Shown: positions 1-14,000, counted from the first letter of the stretch. The stretch is 64,000 bases of DNA from Hexactinellida sp. DTS-2022 (GCA_028753945.1 JAPNXP010000014.1:868001-932000); one strand, 5' to 3'. Notes: generated from the sequence alone by a model not told the origin. Numbers and translations: made by a program.

Positions 1-796
1 TCACAAATTAGAATATTTGCTTAGATAATTATTAACTATATCGTCATCAAATAATGAGATAATGATAATGAAATGCCGCCCGCCCGCATCCTTTGATGGA
101 TTTCGTGTGGAGCTGAAACAACATTGTCATTAACAGTGGCCTTATATAGATGGGTTTCTATCATATTGGGCATACTTATATAATGGCCAACACCTTTTAA
201 TTATAATAACCCAGCTTCGCAAAGGAGAATTTTTATGTTAAATTGAATAAATTATAACAAGTGACTCATTTTATAATTATAGAGAGGTCATTAGTTAGTA
301 AATAGGAATTTTTATAAATATCTCTTGAATTAGAGTTATTCCCAAATAGAAACGTAGCTAATACTCCATAGTGTATTCCTAATTTTGCAATAGTATAAAT
401 AACCGACGCTTATCAGAGCAATAGTAATGCATTTTAAATAAACCTCAAGTTTGTAATAAGTTGGTAAATCGTAGAATTACATGTGATAGGATGAGAACGC
501 ATTATCATACAGAATAATGTATAATCTAATAGGCTTTGAACTCGGTTCAATTTTCAAACAATATTTCTACTGATGCGTATACAATATTGCATTCAATGAG
601 ACCACAATTGCATACACTATCTCTCATCTCGTATAATAAATACAGCCATTAGAGTCTCAGATTTGTAAAACATTCAATGATTGAGTCAACATATAAGATT
701 CCTATTACAGATGGATTTTCGCCCCCACCATCGATCTTGTCTTTCCAAAGAAATATATTAGGTTTGTTAGCTATATTATTGTTACTATTTGTATAA

Positions 797-866
797 AGTA
801 GAACCTGCATAATCCGTCCGACAATTTGGCAATTTGCAATCCTACATATTTAGACAGGTTCTACTG
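797..866. mobile_element. 70 bp MITE with CAGT-type ends
   Basis: The left end reads agtagaacctg and the right end is its inverse caggttctactg, followed by TA. It is short, with no coding capacity. The termini match the pogo/Tigger-like design of most small elements in this window; the internal sequence is its own. Confidence 0.55.
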
Positions 867-1091
867 TACAATACTAGTGAATTCTCACATTTGAGATGAT
901 TTTGAACTGCAAGTCCGAAAAGCAAGATATTTTGTAATTCAGTTACTCTAACTGTAATCTGGCTTTTTAGCAAACTTATTCAGAGCAAACACAAATGTAT
1001 TATAGTTAGTAGGTGTGTGTCGTGAAAATCTTCCAAAATATTAGAATTGCTTTAAAAAATAATGGAAATTTCACAAAAAAAATACTATATA

Positions 1092-1271
1092 CAGTGAACT
1101 CTCGTTATAACGAAGTGCTTTGGACCTGTAAATTCCTTCGTTATATCCGGATAACGTTATAAGCGGATAATAATTAATGTATTTACTATTTAGTGCTTTG
1201 GGGAAAAATCTCCATTTGTTATTAGCAGTTATTTCGTTATATTCCGACTTGGTTATAACGGGAGTTTACTG
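1092..1271. mobile_element. MITE, 'ttataacgaa' iteron family
   Basis: Starts cagtgaactctcgttataac and ends with the inverse gttataacgggagtttactg, flanked by TA on both sides. Several copies of a cgttataac/gatataacg motif occur inside. A fuller copy lies at 21470-21657 and a truncated one at 11417-11557. Confidence 0.8.
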
Positions 1272-2608
1272 TAGTATAGTCGGCACAGAATAAACTGAAC
1301 ATAATTTACTCTAAGCTAAATGAGTTCTCTAAATTTGCTTATTAATACACAACAATTTTGTTATTCAGAATATAATCCAGTAAATTAAAATTAATTCATT
1401 AATTATCAGACAAAACAACAAGAATTATTGATTGAGTAAAGTTTTAAATTTCAACTTTTCAATAAGCTAATATTACAAGTTTTGCAAAATGATTGCAATA
1501 TGCTATCACGAGTATTCTGGAACAAACAACTCATCAAAAATAATTTCTTTGAGAATAAATGAATTTAGCATTACATAAGTTTATTAAATTAGTGTAGATT
1601 TGCTATCTCATATCAAGACTGTGAGAAATAAACTCAAATAATCAAACACTTATTCTCAATGAAAGTTAGTATATCACTATGATTCATAAGAATGCGATTT
1701 CTGAAATACATTCTGTAACTCTTTAAACCTCAATGACTTCGTTCTTTGGAATTTAATGATTTGAATGATACTACAAAACCTTGTCCTGTCCACTAGATTC
1801 TATTAAAAATTTCTAATTTTGATAAAAAATTCACAAATTTTTTAGGATTTATAAGGAAAAAGTTGTAATTTATATCTGTAATTATGAGCTAATTATATTT
1901 GCAATATAAGTTTTGCATCAAACTAACTATTTGGTAGGCAGCTCTAAAGTTAGCTCGTGATTATGAGGGCGTTTTAATAAGGAATTAAATCATTTAATGT
2001 ATCAATGACATTTTGTATGAGAATTAAGTTAAATAATCAATTTCGTGTGACCAATTAAGATCAGGCGAATTAGATACTTTAGTACAAATCCATAAAATCA
2101 ACTTTCACACAATATAAAATATCCATTCAGTTCCATTTAATAAAGAAACATACTTAGTTCTACTTGTACCAATTATTGGTATCTCAATCGACTATGTAAT
2201 GAACACAAATATTTAGAATTTCATTAAAATTCAAACTTTAACTCACGTGAAAAATGTAGAATTCAAAACATCACAGAAAGGAAATATTTTTAAAAGCATT
2301 GACAAACAAACGAGTGTCTGAGTATACCACAAAATACGATTTGTACTAAGTAATGTTGTTTATTGCTATGAGAAGGCCAGAAATATATATGTCACGTAAT
2401 AACATGCAAATATAAACAAAATAGCTTTCTAATATAATTGTAGCTAACTGTATTGACGTGGATTCTGATTTACATTTATGGCTAACTGTATTTCACAATA
2501 ATTATTATAAAATTATACGCTAATGTAAATATTATTAATATTACGAAAGCTAGTAGCATTTAGCTAACTCAGCTTTAGTTTATTCAAGGATTTATTGTAT
2601 TGTATTTA

Positions 2609-2950
2609 CAGTCAGTTATTTATTATGAACATTCAAAGGACCAAAAACTGAATGTAGTATATTAATAGAGACTATAATAAGCGAACTCAACTTACAGTAA
2701 GCCCCATTATAACGAATAACTGTTTATAAAGTATAAAATAACAAAGTTATAGTACATACTGTATTACCCAGACGGATAAGTAGTTTATTTGACTCCGCTT
2801 ATATCGAAGTAAACAAGGGTCTCTTGGACTTCATTATAACGGGTGTTCAATGTAATACAAACCCTATGTGAGTTGTTATATTTGGGACCACAGGGCTTGT
2901 TTTTAAAAAGTTTTAATATTAGCGGTTAACAATAAGCAGACCTTACTTGT
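2609..2950. mobile_element. MITE, 'tattatgaac' family, interrupted
   Basis: The outer halves (2609-2694 and 2853-2950) match the uninterrupted copy at 18522-18716: ..gcgaactcaactta | atacaaaccctatg... Another MITE (2695-2852) sits between them at TA. Partial copies occur at 23346-23510 and 24402-24530. Confidence 0.8.
2695..2852. mobile_element. Nested MITE inserted in the element at 2609-2950
   Basis: Starts cagtaagccccattataacg and ends with the near-inverse cattataacgggtgttcaatg. TA stands at both junctions, and the paralogous copy at 18522-18716 has a single TA there, so both insertion and target-site duplication are visible. Relatives: 6564-6712 and, on the opposite strand, the outer part of 4325-4635. 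Confidence 0.8.
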
Positions 2951-2980
2951 ATTATAATATTGTTATATTTCTTCTTGTAG

Positions 2981-5900
2981 CAACACATAACAGTGTACAG
3001 TTCCCAAACTACAGAGCAGCTTTTAAACTTAACGAACTGAGAGAGAGAACTCTATGTGAGTTGATTTTATCGTTTTATAAATAAAACAATGTGTACAGGA
3101 GTGTTCGCCTAATAGCAAGTTATTTTCGATCCCCAAGCAAGCATTTAATGTTAATTTTGTTTCCCTAATAGCAAGTTCGCCTATTAGCAAGCAAATTTCG
3201 TGCAAAATGCGGCTTGCTATTACGCTACTGTATTACAAAGAACAATCATAATTATATTTAATAAGAAATATGATCATGATTAACCCATAGTTTCTTAGAA
3301 AATTCAATGCACAACAAATGCAATTATTATAGCTTTCATAGAAAATGTAATAAAATTGAATTACAATTCAATTGAACCAAATTGAATGAAATTATCAGTA
3401 TCTATACTATAAGAAATAATATTCGAGTAAAAGAACAAAAGTATATTTTGTCATGGTGGTTATTTGTTTGTGAGGTGAGCTAATCAAACATAAATTAAAA
3501 CAATAAACAACAACAAGTTAGCTTTTGAAACTTATGAAGGTCACAAAGTTCGAAGTATTAGTTACACAACAAAAATATTTCTTAATTATTATGGCTAAAT
3601 ATTGTGATTTTAGTTATCTAATTAGCTAATTCAGTTAACTATTAAGTTAAATCGATTACTAATTCAATTCAGTTGAATTGCAAATATATTTTGTAACCTA
3701 AGGACTTATAAGAAGCAACCTTGAAGATATTTAGTGTTAATACGAACACGGATAAGTAAGGGAATTATCGGTTAAAAGGAGTACAATGTTTAATTCCCCT
3801 AGCCTATACAATTACAAATTCATGTAAGTAACTTCGGTTAATACGAATTTTCAGGAATACGAATAAATTTCGATGATCATATTAACGAATCTATTGTATA
3901 ATTTGTATAATTAATGAATCTATAAAATATATATATATTAGTCATATTAATTTATATATTAAGGGTTTTATATAAAGTTAATGAAAACATTTCCAGCTTT
4001 AAGAATCCCCTTGCTTTAGTATACCACCTTGATATTCACGGATTCGCGATAATATGGCATAATTTCGAGGAGGAAATGGAAAGATTGTTTACTCTTAAAC
4101 AGCTGGCTCCTTCGGAAGCGCTTCTTTTCAGCTCAAACTTTAATCACAAACAAGAAGCAGAATTGACATACAGCAATGTGAATCTATTTCTTAGGAAAAC
4201 TTATAAATATATTCAGGAGAGATCTCTGCAAGAACTCAATTACTCGGAAGCGAAGCAGTTTTTGTTCGACTTTCTAGTCTACTGTTTCGACAGGTCAGAT
4301 ATTTAATTATTTTAATTTATACAGAAAACCCTGTAATCACAAATCCAAGGGACCCTTTGTTTAATTCGATATAAGCGGAGTAAATCAACTACTTTATCCG
4401 TCTGGGGAATAAATATATAAATACACTAAAACTCGGTTATAACGTACCCCTCGCGAATGGAAAATAAGTACGTATTATCCGAGTTTACACTACATAGAAA
4501 TACATACTGCTTTATAAACTTGTTAAAATAAATTAGTACGTACTAGTGCCAAACTAACCCAGGTACGTTATACGGAGTTCTACTGTATGTTATTTTGATA
4601 TATTCTACTTCGTTATAATGTAAGTTTACTGTAGTCAAAACAAAGTCTGTGTAAATACGGTATCAGTTAGTTGTCACAATATTTGGTAGCTAATAGGAAC
4701 ATACTTTTCACTTGTTCCTATTCCAATGTCTAAATATAGCTATATGGATTACGCATTGTATTTATTTAAGATCCTATACAGTAGACCTCGTTAGTACAAA
4801 CACGGTTAATATCAAATTCCGGTTAATACGAACACTATTTAGCCCCTTCAACGCCCTTCATATAAATTGATATTGGTTAATACGAATTCCGGATAAGGCC
4901 AACACATTTTAACAGTGGTGTTCGTACTAACGAGGTTCTACTGTATTATGAATTATAATTCAGGACAAAATACATTATTTACTGGATTCGTATATTAATT
5001 ATATCTGTAATACTCTCCTATTAGACCTGTGGAACATACTATCAGAGCAAACTCCCTACAAACACTACTTGTATTGCTGTGTGGAAATAAGCTGGTCGAC
5101 AGAGCGAGATGTGAGTTGTAAAGTAACCAATACAGTAGACTCTGTTAGTAGGAACACCAGGGGACCGTAAATATATGTTCATATTATCCAGAAATTCGTT
5201 TTACCCGGGGTCACTTGCAGGCATTTGTATAGGCTAGGGGAATTAAACTTTGTACCCCTTTACCGATACTTTGGTTTATCCGTGTTCATATTAACGAGAG
5301 TCTACTGTATATATTCAATACCCAATTTATTTTGTATAATTGGCAGTTTCCAAAAGTTACTTTTATTAGCAATACGGTTCATGATAGCTAAACTGATTCG
5401 TATATTGACTGTAACAACTAAATTCTAGTTATTCTAAAGCACAATTGCATGCCAGGGTATATAATTATACTTTCTATGAATATTGTATCAATATACCACT
5501 TGTCAATGTACACAAAACAAATTAACCTAAAGTGCAAATATTTCACGAAAATATTTCATTTTCCAATCCATCAATCTTAACACTATCACCAGTTGGTATA
5601 TAAATTAATTCAGTCAGTAATTAGTGGAGAAATTAAACTGGATTTATACTTAGAAATATTAAATTAAATTGGATAAATTATTTCTAGCTATCTCAATTAA
5701 TAATAAACATTAATTCACCTCAATCAAATACTGGACAATCTAAACCACTTTTAATTTTGTTAATTAGAAAACAGTTATTTTGGTTTAGGAATTAATTTAA
5801 TATTAACTCAACAGTAATTAATTATGTTTAATATGGAAGTTATATTATTAAGCTTTGAAATCAATCCACTAAATGTAAGGAACGAAATTACAGTTTGACT

Positions 5901-8012
5901 TGCAATATTCTCGGTTTGTTGGGACTTTTATTAATTGGGTAAAAGTTAAAAACCTAATTAAGCGGAGTCTACTGTAATTAATTAAATAAAACTTAAATAT
6001 TTCTACACGAAACATAACAATGTGAGATCTTATCAACTACAAATATTTAATTTTTACTAAAGACATGTCTTTTACAATTTGACTTGGATTCGTAATTACA
6101 TTCGTAAAGATTCAGAATTAATATACTTACAATAGAATTATAACAATAATAAACACAGACATAAAAATTACAAAACTTGTAGTATTACCCATCATTATAA
6201 TTTTATAAAACTAATTTGCAGATTTCTGTCGAAGCCTTGCCACGCCAGACGGACGAATTCTCCTAGACTCGCTACCCTTCTTCCTATGCGATTTATTCCA
6301 GGTATGTGAACTTAGTTCAAAATAATTATAAATTATCAGAGTAAAATTTATAGATTCAGTCTTTATTGATACAAACTTTCCAGGAATTCTGATTAATTAG
6401 AATTTAATTATAAAGAGATATCATCAATTTAAATTATTCAAAATTAACATTTAGCAGAGCTCGTTTTCAACAATTATTGGAATTACGTTTGACGAATTGA
6501 TTGAATACATATTATAACGAGTCAAACATTAACAATCAAATGATTATAAGGGACATACAATTACAGTAAGACTACTGTTATAACGAAGTCTAATATAACA
6601 AAATACCTGCTTAATTTGTCCACAGACAAGTAAAGTAATTGATTTTACTCCGCTTATATCAAAGTAAATTAAGGGTCCTTTGGACTTGTTGTTATTGGAA
6701 TTCACTCTATTACGTTTGCAATTTATTTTTAGCAAGGTTGAACCGAATATTATTTGCCTAATAGTTGATATTTGGTTGCCAACCTGATATCACTATTTGG
6801 TACTATTATCAGTATTAGGGCAACTATTCATGAATACTGATATTCGGTTCGAGCGGTTTCAACCTTGATTTTTAGTAAATAAATAAATAAATAAATTTAT
6901 ATTTTTATGTTTTGCAGATTTTGGACGGGTTAGGAGAGGGCCCTAGCTTCGGATCTTCTCTCGCTGACATAGAAAAGTTCCGTTTACAATGTCTGGGGAG
7001 ACTCGCTTTGCACGCTAAGGTAAGAATATTAAGCTAATCTATAAATAGAATACTTATATAGAGTGCAGTTATTTTATAAAAGTAAAAAGCCAGCTTGTTT
7101 ATAAGGTCAGTTTATAGTGTAAAAACTGACCATTCTAGTACTCAGGTTAAAATCTAAAATTTTACAGCCAAAAGTACAATATTCTTCTCATACAAATGTC
7201 TTATATTGTCATTAAAGACAATCTTATTTTATTAAACTACCGATTATTTTAACAAAATTAAATATTACCAATAAACATAGTTCGTTCAACCTAAATATAA
7301 CTGTTGTATTTCATGCATTGGTGGAGACTAGCTATTCACACATAATAATTTACAAATAACTTATATAGAGCTCAGCTCTAGTAGAGTTCAGTTTTTCAGT
7401 ATGTGTATTCAGGCACTGAGAAAGGTCAGTTTTTCCCAGGGTTTGAAATGACCTTAGAAAGTAAGCCTGGGCTTTTAGTATGGGGAAAAATCTTAACTCT
7501 ACTAGCTCAGCTTATATAAGCATTCTCAATTTATTTAGGCAATATTGATAAGAAAATATAGCTAGATGAGTCACATGTTATATGATTTGTAATTTCAGTG
7601 AGAAAGAAAGTGTGTGAGAAAAATGATAATTGAATGAATTATTTATTAGGAATGTTATATTTATACATTCTGACATTACAAATTATTGACATTCCTATAG
7701 TATAATTAATTACCGAAACCCTATTGATGTATAAAGGAATTACTTATCTGGCCAACATATTTTCTAATGTAAATTTTCGGACATTTTATTAACCTCAAAA
7801 ATTCACCTTTGCGAAGCCGGGTTTTATTGAAATCTGTTGGCCGATATACAAATTATACTTTATATAATCTCTTTGATAAACATTATAATTATAGTGTGCA
7901 GATAGAGAGTGGATAAGTCAGAACGAGTTTCTAACCCTGTTAGTGCATGAACCGATTCCTGACTGTTTGGAGTGGTTAAGTGTTTGGGACAGAGTTGATA
8001 GAACAAAGAAAG
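2981..8012 (+). CDS. DTN: Dystrobrevin exons 1-6: helical and EF-hand-like region
   Basis: Six exons code for about 240 residues. Exon 1 has a strong acceptor (atatttcttcttgtag) and reads into YRAAFKLNELRERTL. Exon 2 opens with LYHLDIHGFAIIW and contains the ATG at 4076, which is internal because the family similarity and open frame extend upstream of it to the acceptor at 4018-4019. Exon 3 carries SLQTLLVLLCGNKL, exon 4 RYFCRSLATPDGRILLDSL, exon 5 the signature GEGPSFG, exon 6 the segment ending WLSVWDRV. In the family this region forms two EF-hand-like domains without reliable calcium ligands. Exon 6 must start at 7910 to keep phase 0; the first AG (7900-7901) would run into a stop. Confidence 0.8.
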
Positions 8013-11000
8013 GTGAGTTCATAATTGTAACCAGGTTTATAAGTGCTTTGGGGAAAGGGTTCTAATTTATCGATCAACATCTTTCCTAATGTAATGCAAG
8101 GCACTGGCAAGTTAATTTTAGCATCAAAATACACCTTTCGAAGCCTGATTTATACTGAAAAGGTGTTGGCCGATAAATAAGTAAGCCTTTAGGAAATTCA
8201 AAGAGAGAAAAATTTTTATTCGATATTTAAAACTGTTAAAGCTACATTTGTGAATATTAAACGCCTTCAATTAGCTGTTTGGCCCAGCATCAAACTTTGT
8301 ATCTAACGAATTACAGTAGAACCTCGTTAGTACAAACACAATGGGACCGTCAAAATGCGTTCGCCTTATCCGAAATTTGTATTAACTGGTGTCATTTGTA
8401 TTGAAATGCTTTGAAGGGGACTGAAATAGAGTTCGTACTAACGAGGTTCTAATCTAATGTATAATAAATGCTTACACTCCTTTATAGCTTCTGGTAAAAT
8501 AATATCTGTTTGGAGCAATTTGGTGGTGTTTCTACCTTTGTCATAATATTAGCATAATTATCTTACAACCTGTTTGAGTAGATTATATTATATTGCATAA
8601 TTCAACAGCTGTTTAGTATTGTTTTATATTAAACTTGAATAATTGTTTTACTTTTCTAGATCGTCATAAAATCAAATGTTCTGGTTGCAGACAAACACCC
8701 ATTATTGGTTTGAGGTAATATTATGCTTGCTATTACTTACAAAACTTTTTTGCATATTTATTAATTATAATTGTATAGTAATTGATACAAAACACTAAAA
8801 GTGTTTGTATATGAAACTAATTAAACTTACATATGTAACTATGCCACGACAGTTGTCGAAACCTACACTTTTGCATTCCAGAGAGATTCCTAACTATCCA
8901 CTGCAGAGAATAATAAAGAAATTTGAGAGACTTTAAGTCCTGAATTAATTTGAATTATTATTATGGTTTCCAATAACGTTTACAAACGGCGAAAAACGAA
9001 TTTATTTCTTGTGAAATTACATGAAGTCCTGTTATATATCACATTTTCCCTACAACATATTTCCATTAATATCTACACAATGTATGCACTGATTCAACAA
9101 CTCTATTAATTTTCGCTCTAATACATTTTAGACATTTCTTGTGTTGTTATACTAATACGTATATCATCTGTTGACTTAGCTTCTTATTAAACCACACTTT
9201 TATATTTTATCAGTTTAATCCAACTCCGCCCTTTTATAAATACTATACAGACTAATAGCAAGTTACGTAACACAATACTATTTACGTATTATGACCTCTA
9301 GATTCAAATGCTCCAACTGCAGGAACTACAATCTATGCCAGGTAAACAACTATACTGATTAGCTTATATAGTTTGTAATTAATTATAGAGCATCCTTATA
9401 TGTAGACCGTCTAGAAATAGACGGTCTATAAAAGCCCATACAAATAAGCCAAAATTTGTAGACCGTCTATAAATTCTGTAGACCACTTGCCCTGCTTTTT
9501 ATGGGTAATAATAATGCATAGGGAATAAAACCTGGTCTATTTCTAGACGGTCTACATATAAGATATCTTATCTCTTAATTATACTGTTGCTAGTTAGTGA
9601 AAATATTTGAAAAACAGTGGTGTCTCCTAATAACAATTGGTAATACAGCTTAATATCAACTTAATTTCCATCCCCAAGAGCATTTAATTTAAGAGAATAC
9701 TTATCCACCGATCATCGGCGTTTGTATTAAAAACCTCGCAACTTTCTACCGATGATGTTTTTTTATAAACATAAAAAAACAATCGGTAGAAAGTAGCGAG
9801 GTTTTTTAATACAAACGCCAATGATCGGTGGATAAGTATTCCCTTAATTTAATTATGTTCCTCTAATAATAAGTTATCTATTTTCAATCAAATTCATACG
9901 AAATGCAACTTGCTATTACGAACGTTAATTATATACTCTGTTTTATAGAACTGCTTCATGATCAGAAGAACGACTGCAAATCACAGACCAAATCACACAA
10001 TGAGAGAAGTGAGTTGTGAATATATTGATATTTTAAAGCAGTTATAAAAGTATAGTTCTTTGGTACAAATATGCAAATTCAATAGAAATTAAATAGAACT
10101 AATCAATGCATTTATTAACTATTGTCTGTAAAATTCTGGAAGTTAAACGTATTCAATTGAATTGAATACATTGTAAGTATACTATTAAAATTAAATTATC
10201 AAAAAGATTGTAAATAATGCATTTCTGTATTAGATTAATAAGTTAGATAATAAATAATATATCGGGTAATATGTCTTCTGATGTATACTACATTATTATC
10301 AGGAATCCATACATACATATGTATCACATTTCAGTATGTCCATTACACAGTTATCTTCGATTGTATCAATATTTACAGCAGTTAGTTCCACGCTACGGGC
10401 ATTTTCACATCTTGCACTAGGACTTATTACCACCCTCTCTAATTCTCAAAAACAAACATATACGTACAGTATAACCTCCAAAAGTGAACACTTTCAAGAA
10501 ATGAACAAGTCCAAAATATAAACACTTTTTCTCGGTCCCAAAATTTCCCCATTGCTTTAGAGTAGACACACGTTATGATAAATCATGAAAAGTGACACCT
10601 CTCAAAAGTAAAGATTTTGGCTGGTGCCCAGAGTGCTCACTTTTGAAGGTTTTACTGTTTACTGAAGTTTATTATAAGTAGAAGGAATAATGTTTAATTA
10701 AATGCAATTTAACGGGATTCTATTTGTAGAAACCAGCCAAAGGAACAAGTAACAAGTTTAACAAAAGCAATCTAATATGCACCACTGCGGCACAAGACGA
10801 AGCTAACTACAAACAGAGAATCGTAACTGAGAATCCGCAGCCTCACGTCAGGACCCCTGTCGTAGGACCCACTCTGTGAGTAGTGTATTATACAGACATT
10901 AGTAAATACGCTGGTATGATATGTGCGAATATGTATTATACAGACATTAGTAAATACGCTGGTATGATATGTGCGAATATGTATTATACAGACATTAGTA

Positions 11001-14000
11001 AATACGCTGGTATGATATGTGCGAATATGTATTATACAGACATTAGTAAATACGCTGGTATGATATGTGCGAATATGTATTATACAGCCATTAGTAAATA
11101 CGCTGGTATGATATGTGCGAATATGTATTATACAGACATTAGTAAATACGCTGGTATGATATGTGCGAATATGTATTATACAGACATTAGTAAATACGCT
11201 CTGCGAATATGTATGAGCACAGATCCGTAATACGTACAGTCGAAACCGGTTATTTCTAACACTGTTTTTTCTAACTAATCGGTTTTTTCTAACTAACTAT
11301 GTATTCTAAACGTGTAAGAAATTCTTATTTTGTTTTATTTTCAATCCGTTTATTCTAACTATCGGAAAAAACCGGTTTCAACTGTAGTACTTATGAGGAC
11401 AGATCCGTAATACGTAGTACTTAGAACCTCGTTATAACGAAGTGCTTTGGACCTGTAAATGACTTAGTTATATCCGGATATTCTTAATGCATTTAGTGCT
11501 TGGGGGGAAATCTCCATTTCTTTATAAGCGGTTATTTCGCTATATCCGACTTTACTGTATATACTTATGAGGACAGATCCGTAATACGTAGTACTTATGA
11601 GGATAGATTTAAGCAAGCTAGGGAGGTTGCTTAAGTAATTTAAGTAACTTAACTCTTACTGAATACGGCTGCAGAACTGACAAGGTTATTTCTTAACATC
11701 GAAAAATGCACCTGAGGTGCATAATTTGAATGGAAACTTTCCAGGCGCGAAAATCAAGAGATACTCCCATATACTAATACAAAATGAGTAATTTAGGCGC
11801 TTGTGAGCGAGCTAAACTAAATCTAGGCTTGCAGATAATTTTGCTTGACTGTACATTTCTATTATGACTGCTATGTCACTTCCCTTCTATTTATAGTTCT
11901 CGGAGTGTGACTCGCTCTCAGAGCAGCTTAACACCCAGCTCTTCGCAGTTCAGTGTACAGAGCACTCCCAGCAGCATTCTCACGTAAGTATTCAATAAGC
12001 CAATAAAACTTGAGTATATTTTGGATAATCCTATAAAACTTGAGTATATTTGGAATAAGCCAATAAAACTTGAGTATATTTGGAATAATTCAATAAAACT
12101 TGAGTATATTTGCAATAATCCCATAAAAATCGAGTATATTTGGAATAATTCAATAAAACTTGAGTATATTTGCAATAATCCCATAAAAATCGAGTATATT
12201 TGGAATAATTCAATATAACTTGAGTATATTTGCAATAATCCCATATAACTTGAGTATATTTTTCCTTAATCGAATAAAACTTGAGTATATTTGGAATAAG
12301 CCAATAAAACTTGAGTATATTTGGAACAATTCAATAAAACTTGAGTATTTTTGCAATAATCCAATAAAACTTGAGTATATTTGCAATAATCCCATATAAC
12401 TTGAGTATATTTTTCCTTAATCGAATAAAACTTGAGTATATTTGGAATAAGCCAATAAAACTTGAGTATATTTGGAATAATTCAATAAAACTTGAGTATT
12501 TTTGCAATAATCCAATAAAACTTGAGTATATTTGGAATAATCCTATAAAACTTGAGTATATTTACAAATTATTTGAGTATGTTGAGTATATTTGGAAATA
12601 TTAAAAAAAGTTGAGTATATTGGAATTTTCCCATTTAATATAACATATTATCTCTAGTCTTGTGTATTCCCGATTATAAATCTATTCATTCTTAGGAATA
12701 CATCATCTCGAAGAGCTGTGAGTTAACTATAGGAGTTCATAACTTTTTTTATCAATAATAATATGTGTGTATGTATATATAGGTAGAACAATAATTTCTT
12801 TGTATATATCATAGCTCGTGTATTAATTCTCTCTCTCTCTATTCTCCTACTACACACAGGCCAAAGATTTCAGGTAATTACCATAGATTTGTACATAATA
12901 AATCAATTACAGTCGAAACCGGTTTTTCTAACTAATCGGCTTTTTCCTAACTAACTATTGATTCTAAACGTGTAAGAAATTCCAATTTTGTTTTATTTTC
13001 AATGGTTTATTCTAACTATCGGATTTTTCTGACTTTATTTCCATGCAAAGAATTGGTTAGAAAAAGCAGTTTCGAATGTACAAGTAACTGAATTTTTTTC
13101 TACGTCCGCTTAATTGGGTTACTTTGGTCTGAGGGTAGTTTGACTCAATTAACCGGGCTCTATTAAGCAGAGTATACTGTAGTACATTAATACACATGTT
13201 TAAGAAACTTGTACCTCATATTGTGGTTATAATACATTATAGTCAATCAGTCATTATTTCCTCAAATTCAAATACACTAGAAATCTCTTTAATGACTTGA
13301 ATGCAATAATGTTTTCTGTATTTATGTAGCAAACTCCGTTCGAATTTGGTGTTTTCGAGAAAATGAAGTGTAATTCCGAACTTTTTCGTTCAAGGATTGA
13401 TTGCATTAGTTTCGGTTACAATGCAATATTTATATGCAACCAAAATCCCAGGAAATTTCCCTTCTAAAACCAATAGAAACGTCCAATAAACAACCACAAA
13501 TTCCATCCTATAACAACAATACACGTATACTAATCTAGATTCTATCTTATAACAAAACATTATAGTAATTACCACTGTAACAATACTATCCTATAGTAAT
13601 ACTAACCTATAACAAACTATCCTATAGTAATACTAACCTATAACAAACTATTCTATAGTAATACTAACCTATAACAAACTATCCTATAGTAATACTAACC
13701 TACTAATCGAGAGCGACTATCTTGGTGGAAGTATGCAGACTAATCTCGATGACGTCATAACATGCTCGCCTGAATGGGAGCTGAAACAGAACGTTATAAT
13801 TCCTCCCACGATAGACGAGGGGGACAGCAGCAGTCCGACAGGTGTGTCTGACTCGAGTGCCTGGACCAGTGCCAACGAGTTCGCGTTTGATACCATTGTG
13901 AAGGACCTGGAGTCCTGGCTGGATGACATTAGCAAGGATGAGAGTCCGCTTTTGGAGGAACCGACCTGTAACCCTCTCAGGGGGGTGGGAACTAAAGTAG

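Larger units (their letters stand above)
1..2980. other. Upstream non-coding sequence
   Basis: No convincing exon is seen in this AT-rich stretch on either strand. The recognisable content is short inverted-repeat elements listed separately (797-866, 1092-1271, 2609-2950) plus a fragment near 175-235 of a family with complete copies at 7743-7855 and 8064-8186. A short first coding exon of the dystrobrevin gene is expected upstream of 2981, ending in phase 1, but I could not pick one with confidence; it may lie here or left of the window. Confidence 0.5.

Noticed and set aside
9661..9852. CRISPR-like or tRNA-like hairpin
   Set aside because: The palindrome has transposon-type 9 bp duplications and a second copy with an empty site; it has no tRNA fold or spacers.
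10883..11230. 115-codon frame through the 48 bp repeats
   Set aside because: It exists only because the period is a multiple of three; it lies in an intron just behind a good donor.
11918..12604. Several frames on both strands rich in Ile, Tyr, Lys and Ser repeats
   Set aside because: All are translations of the 30 bp minisatellite.
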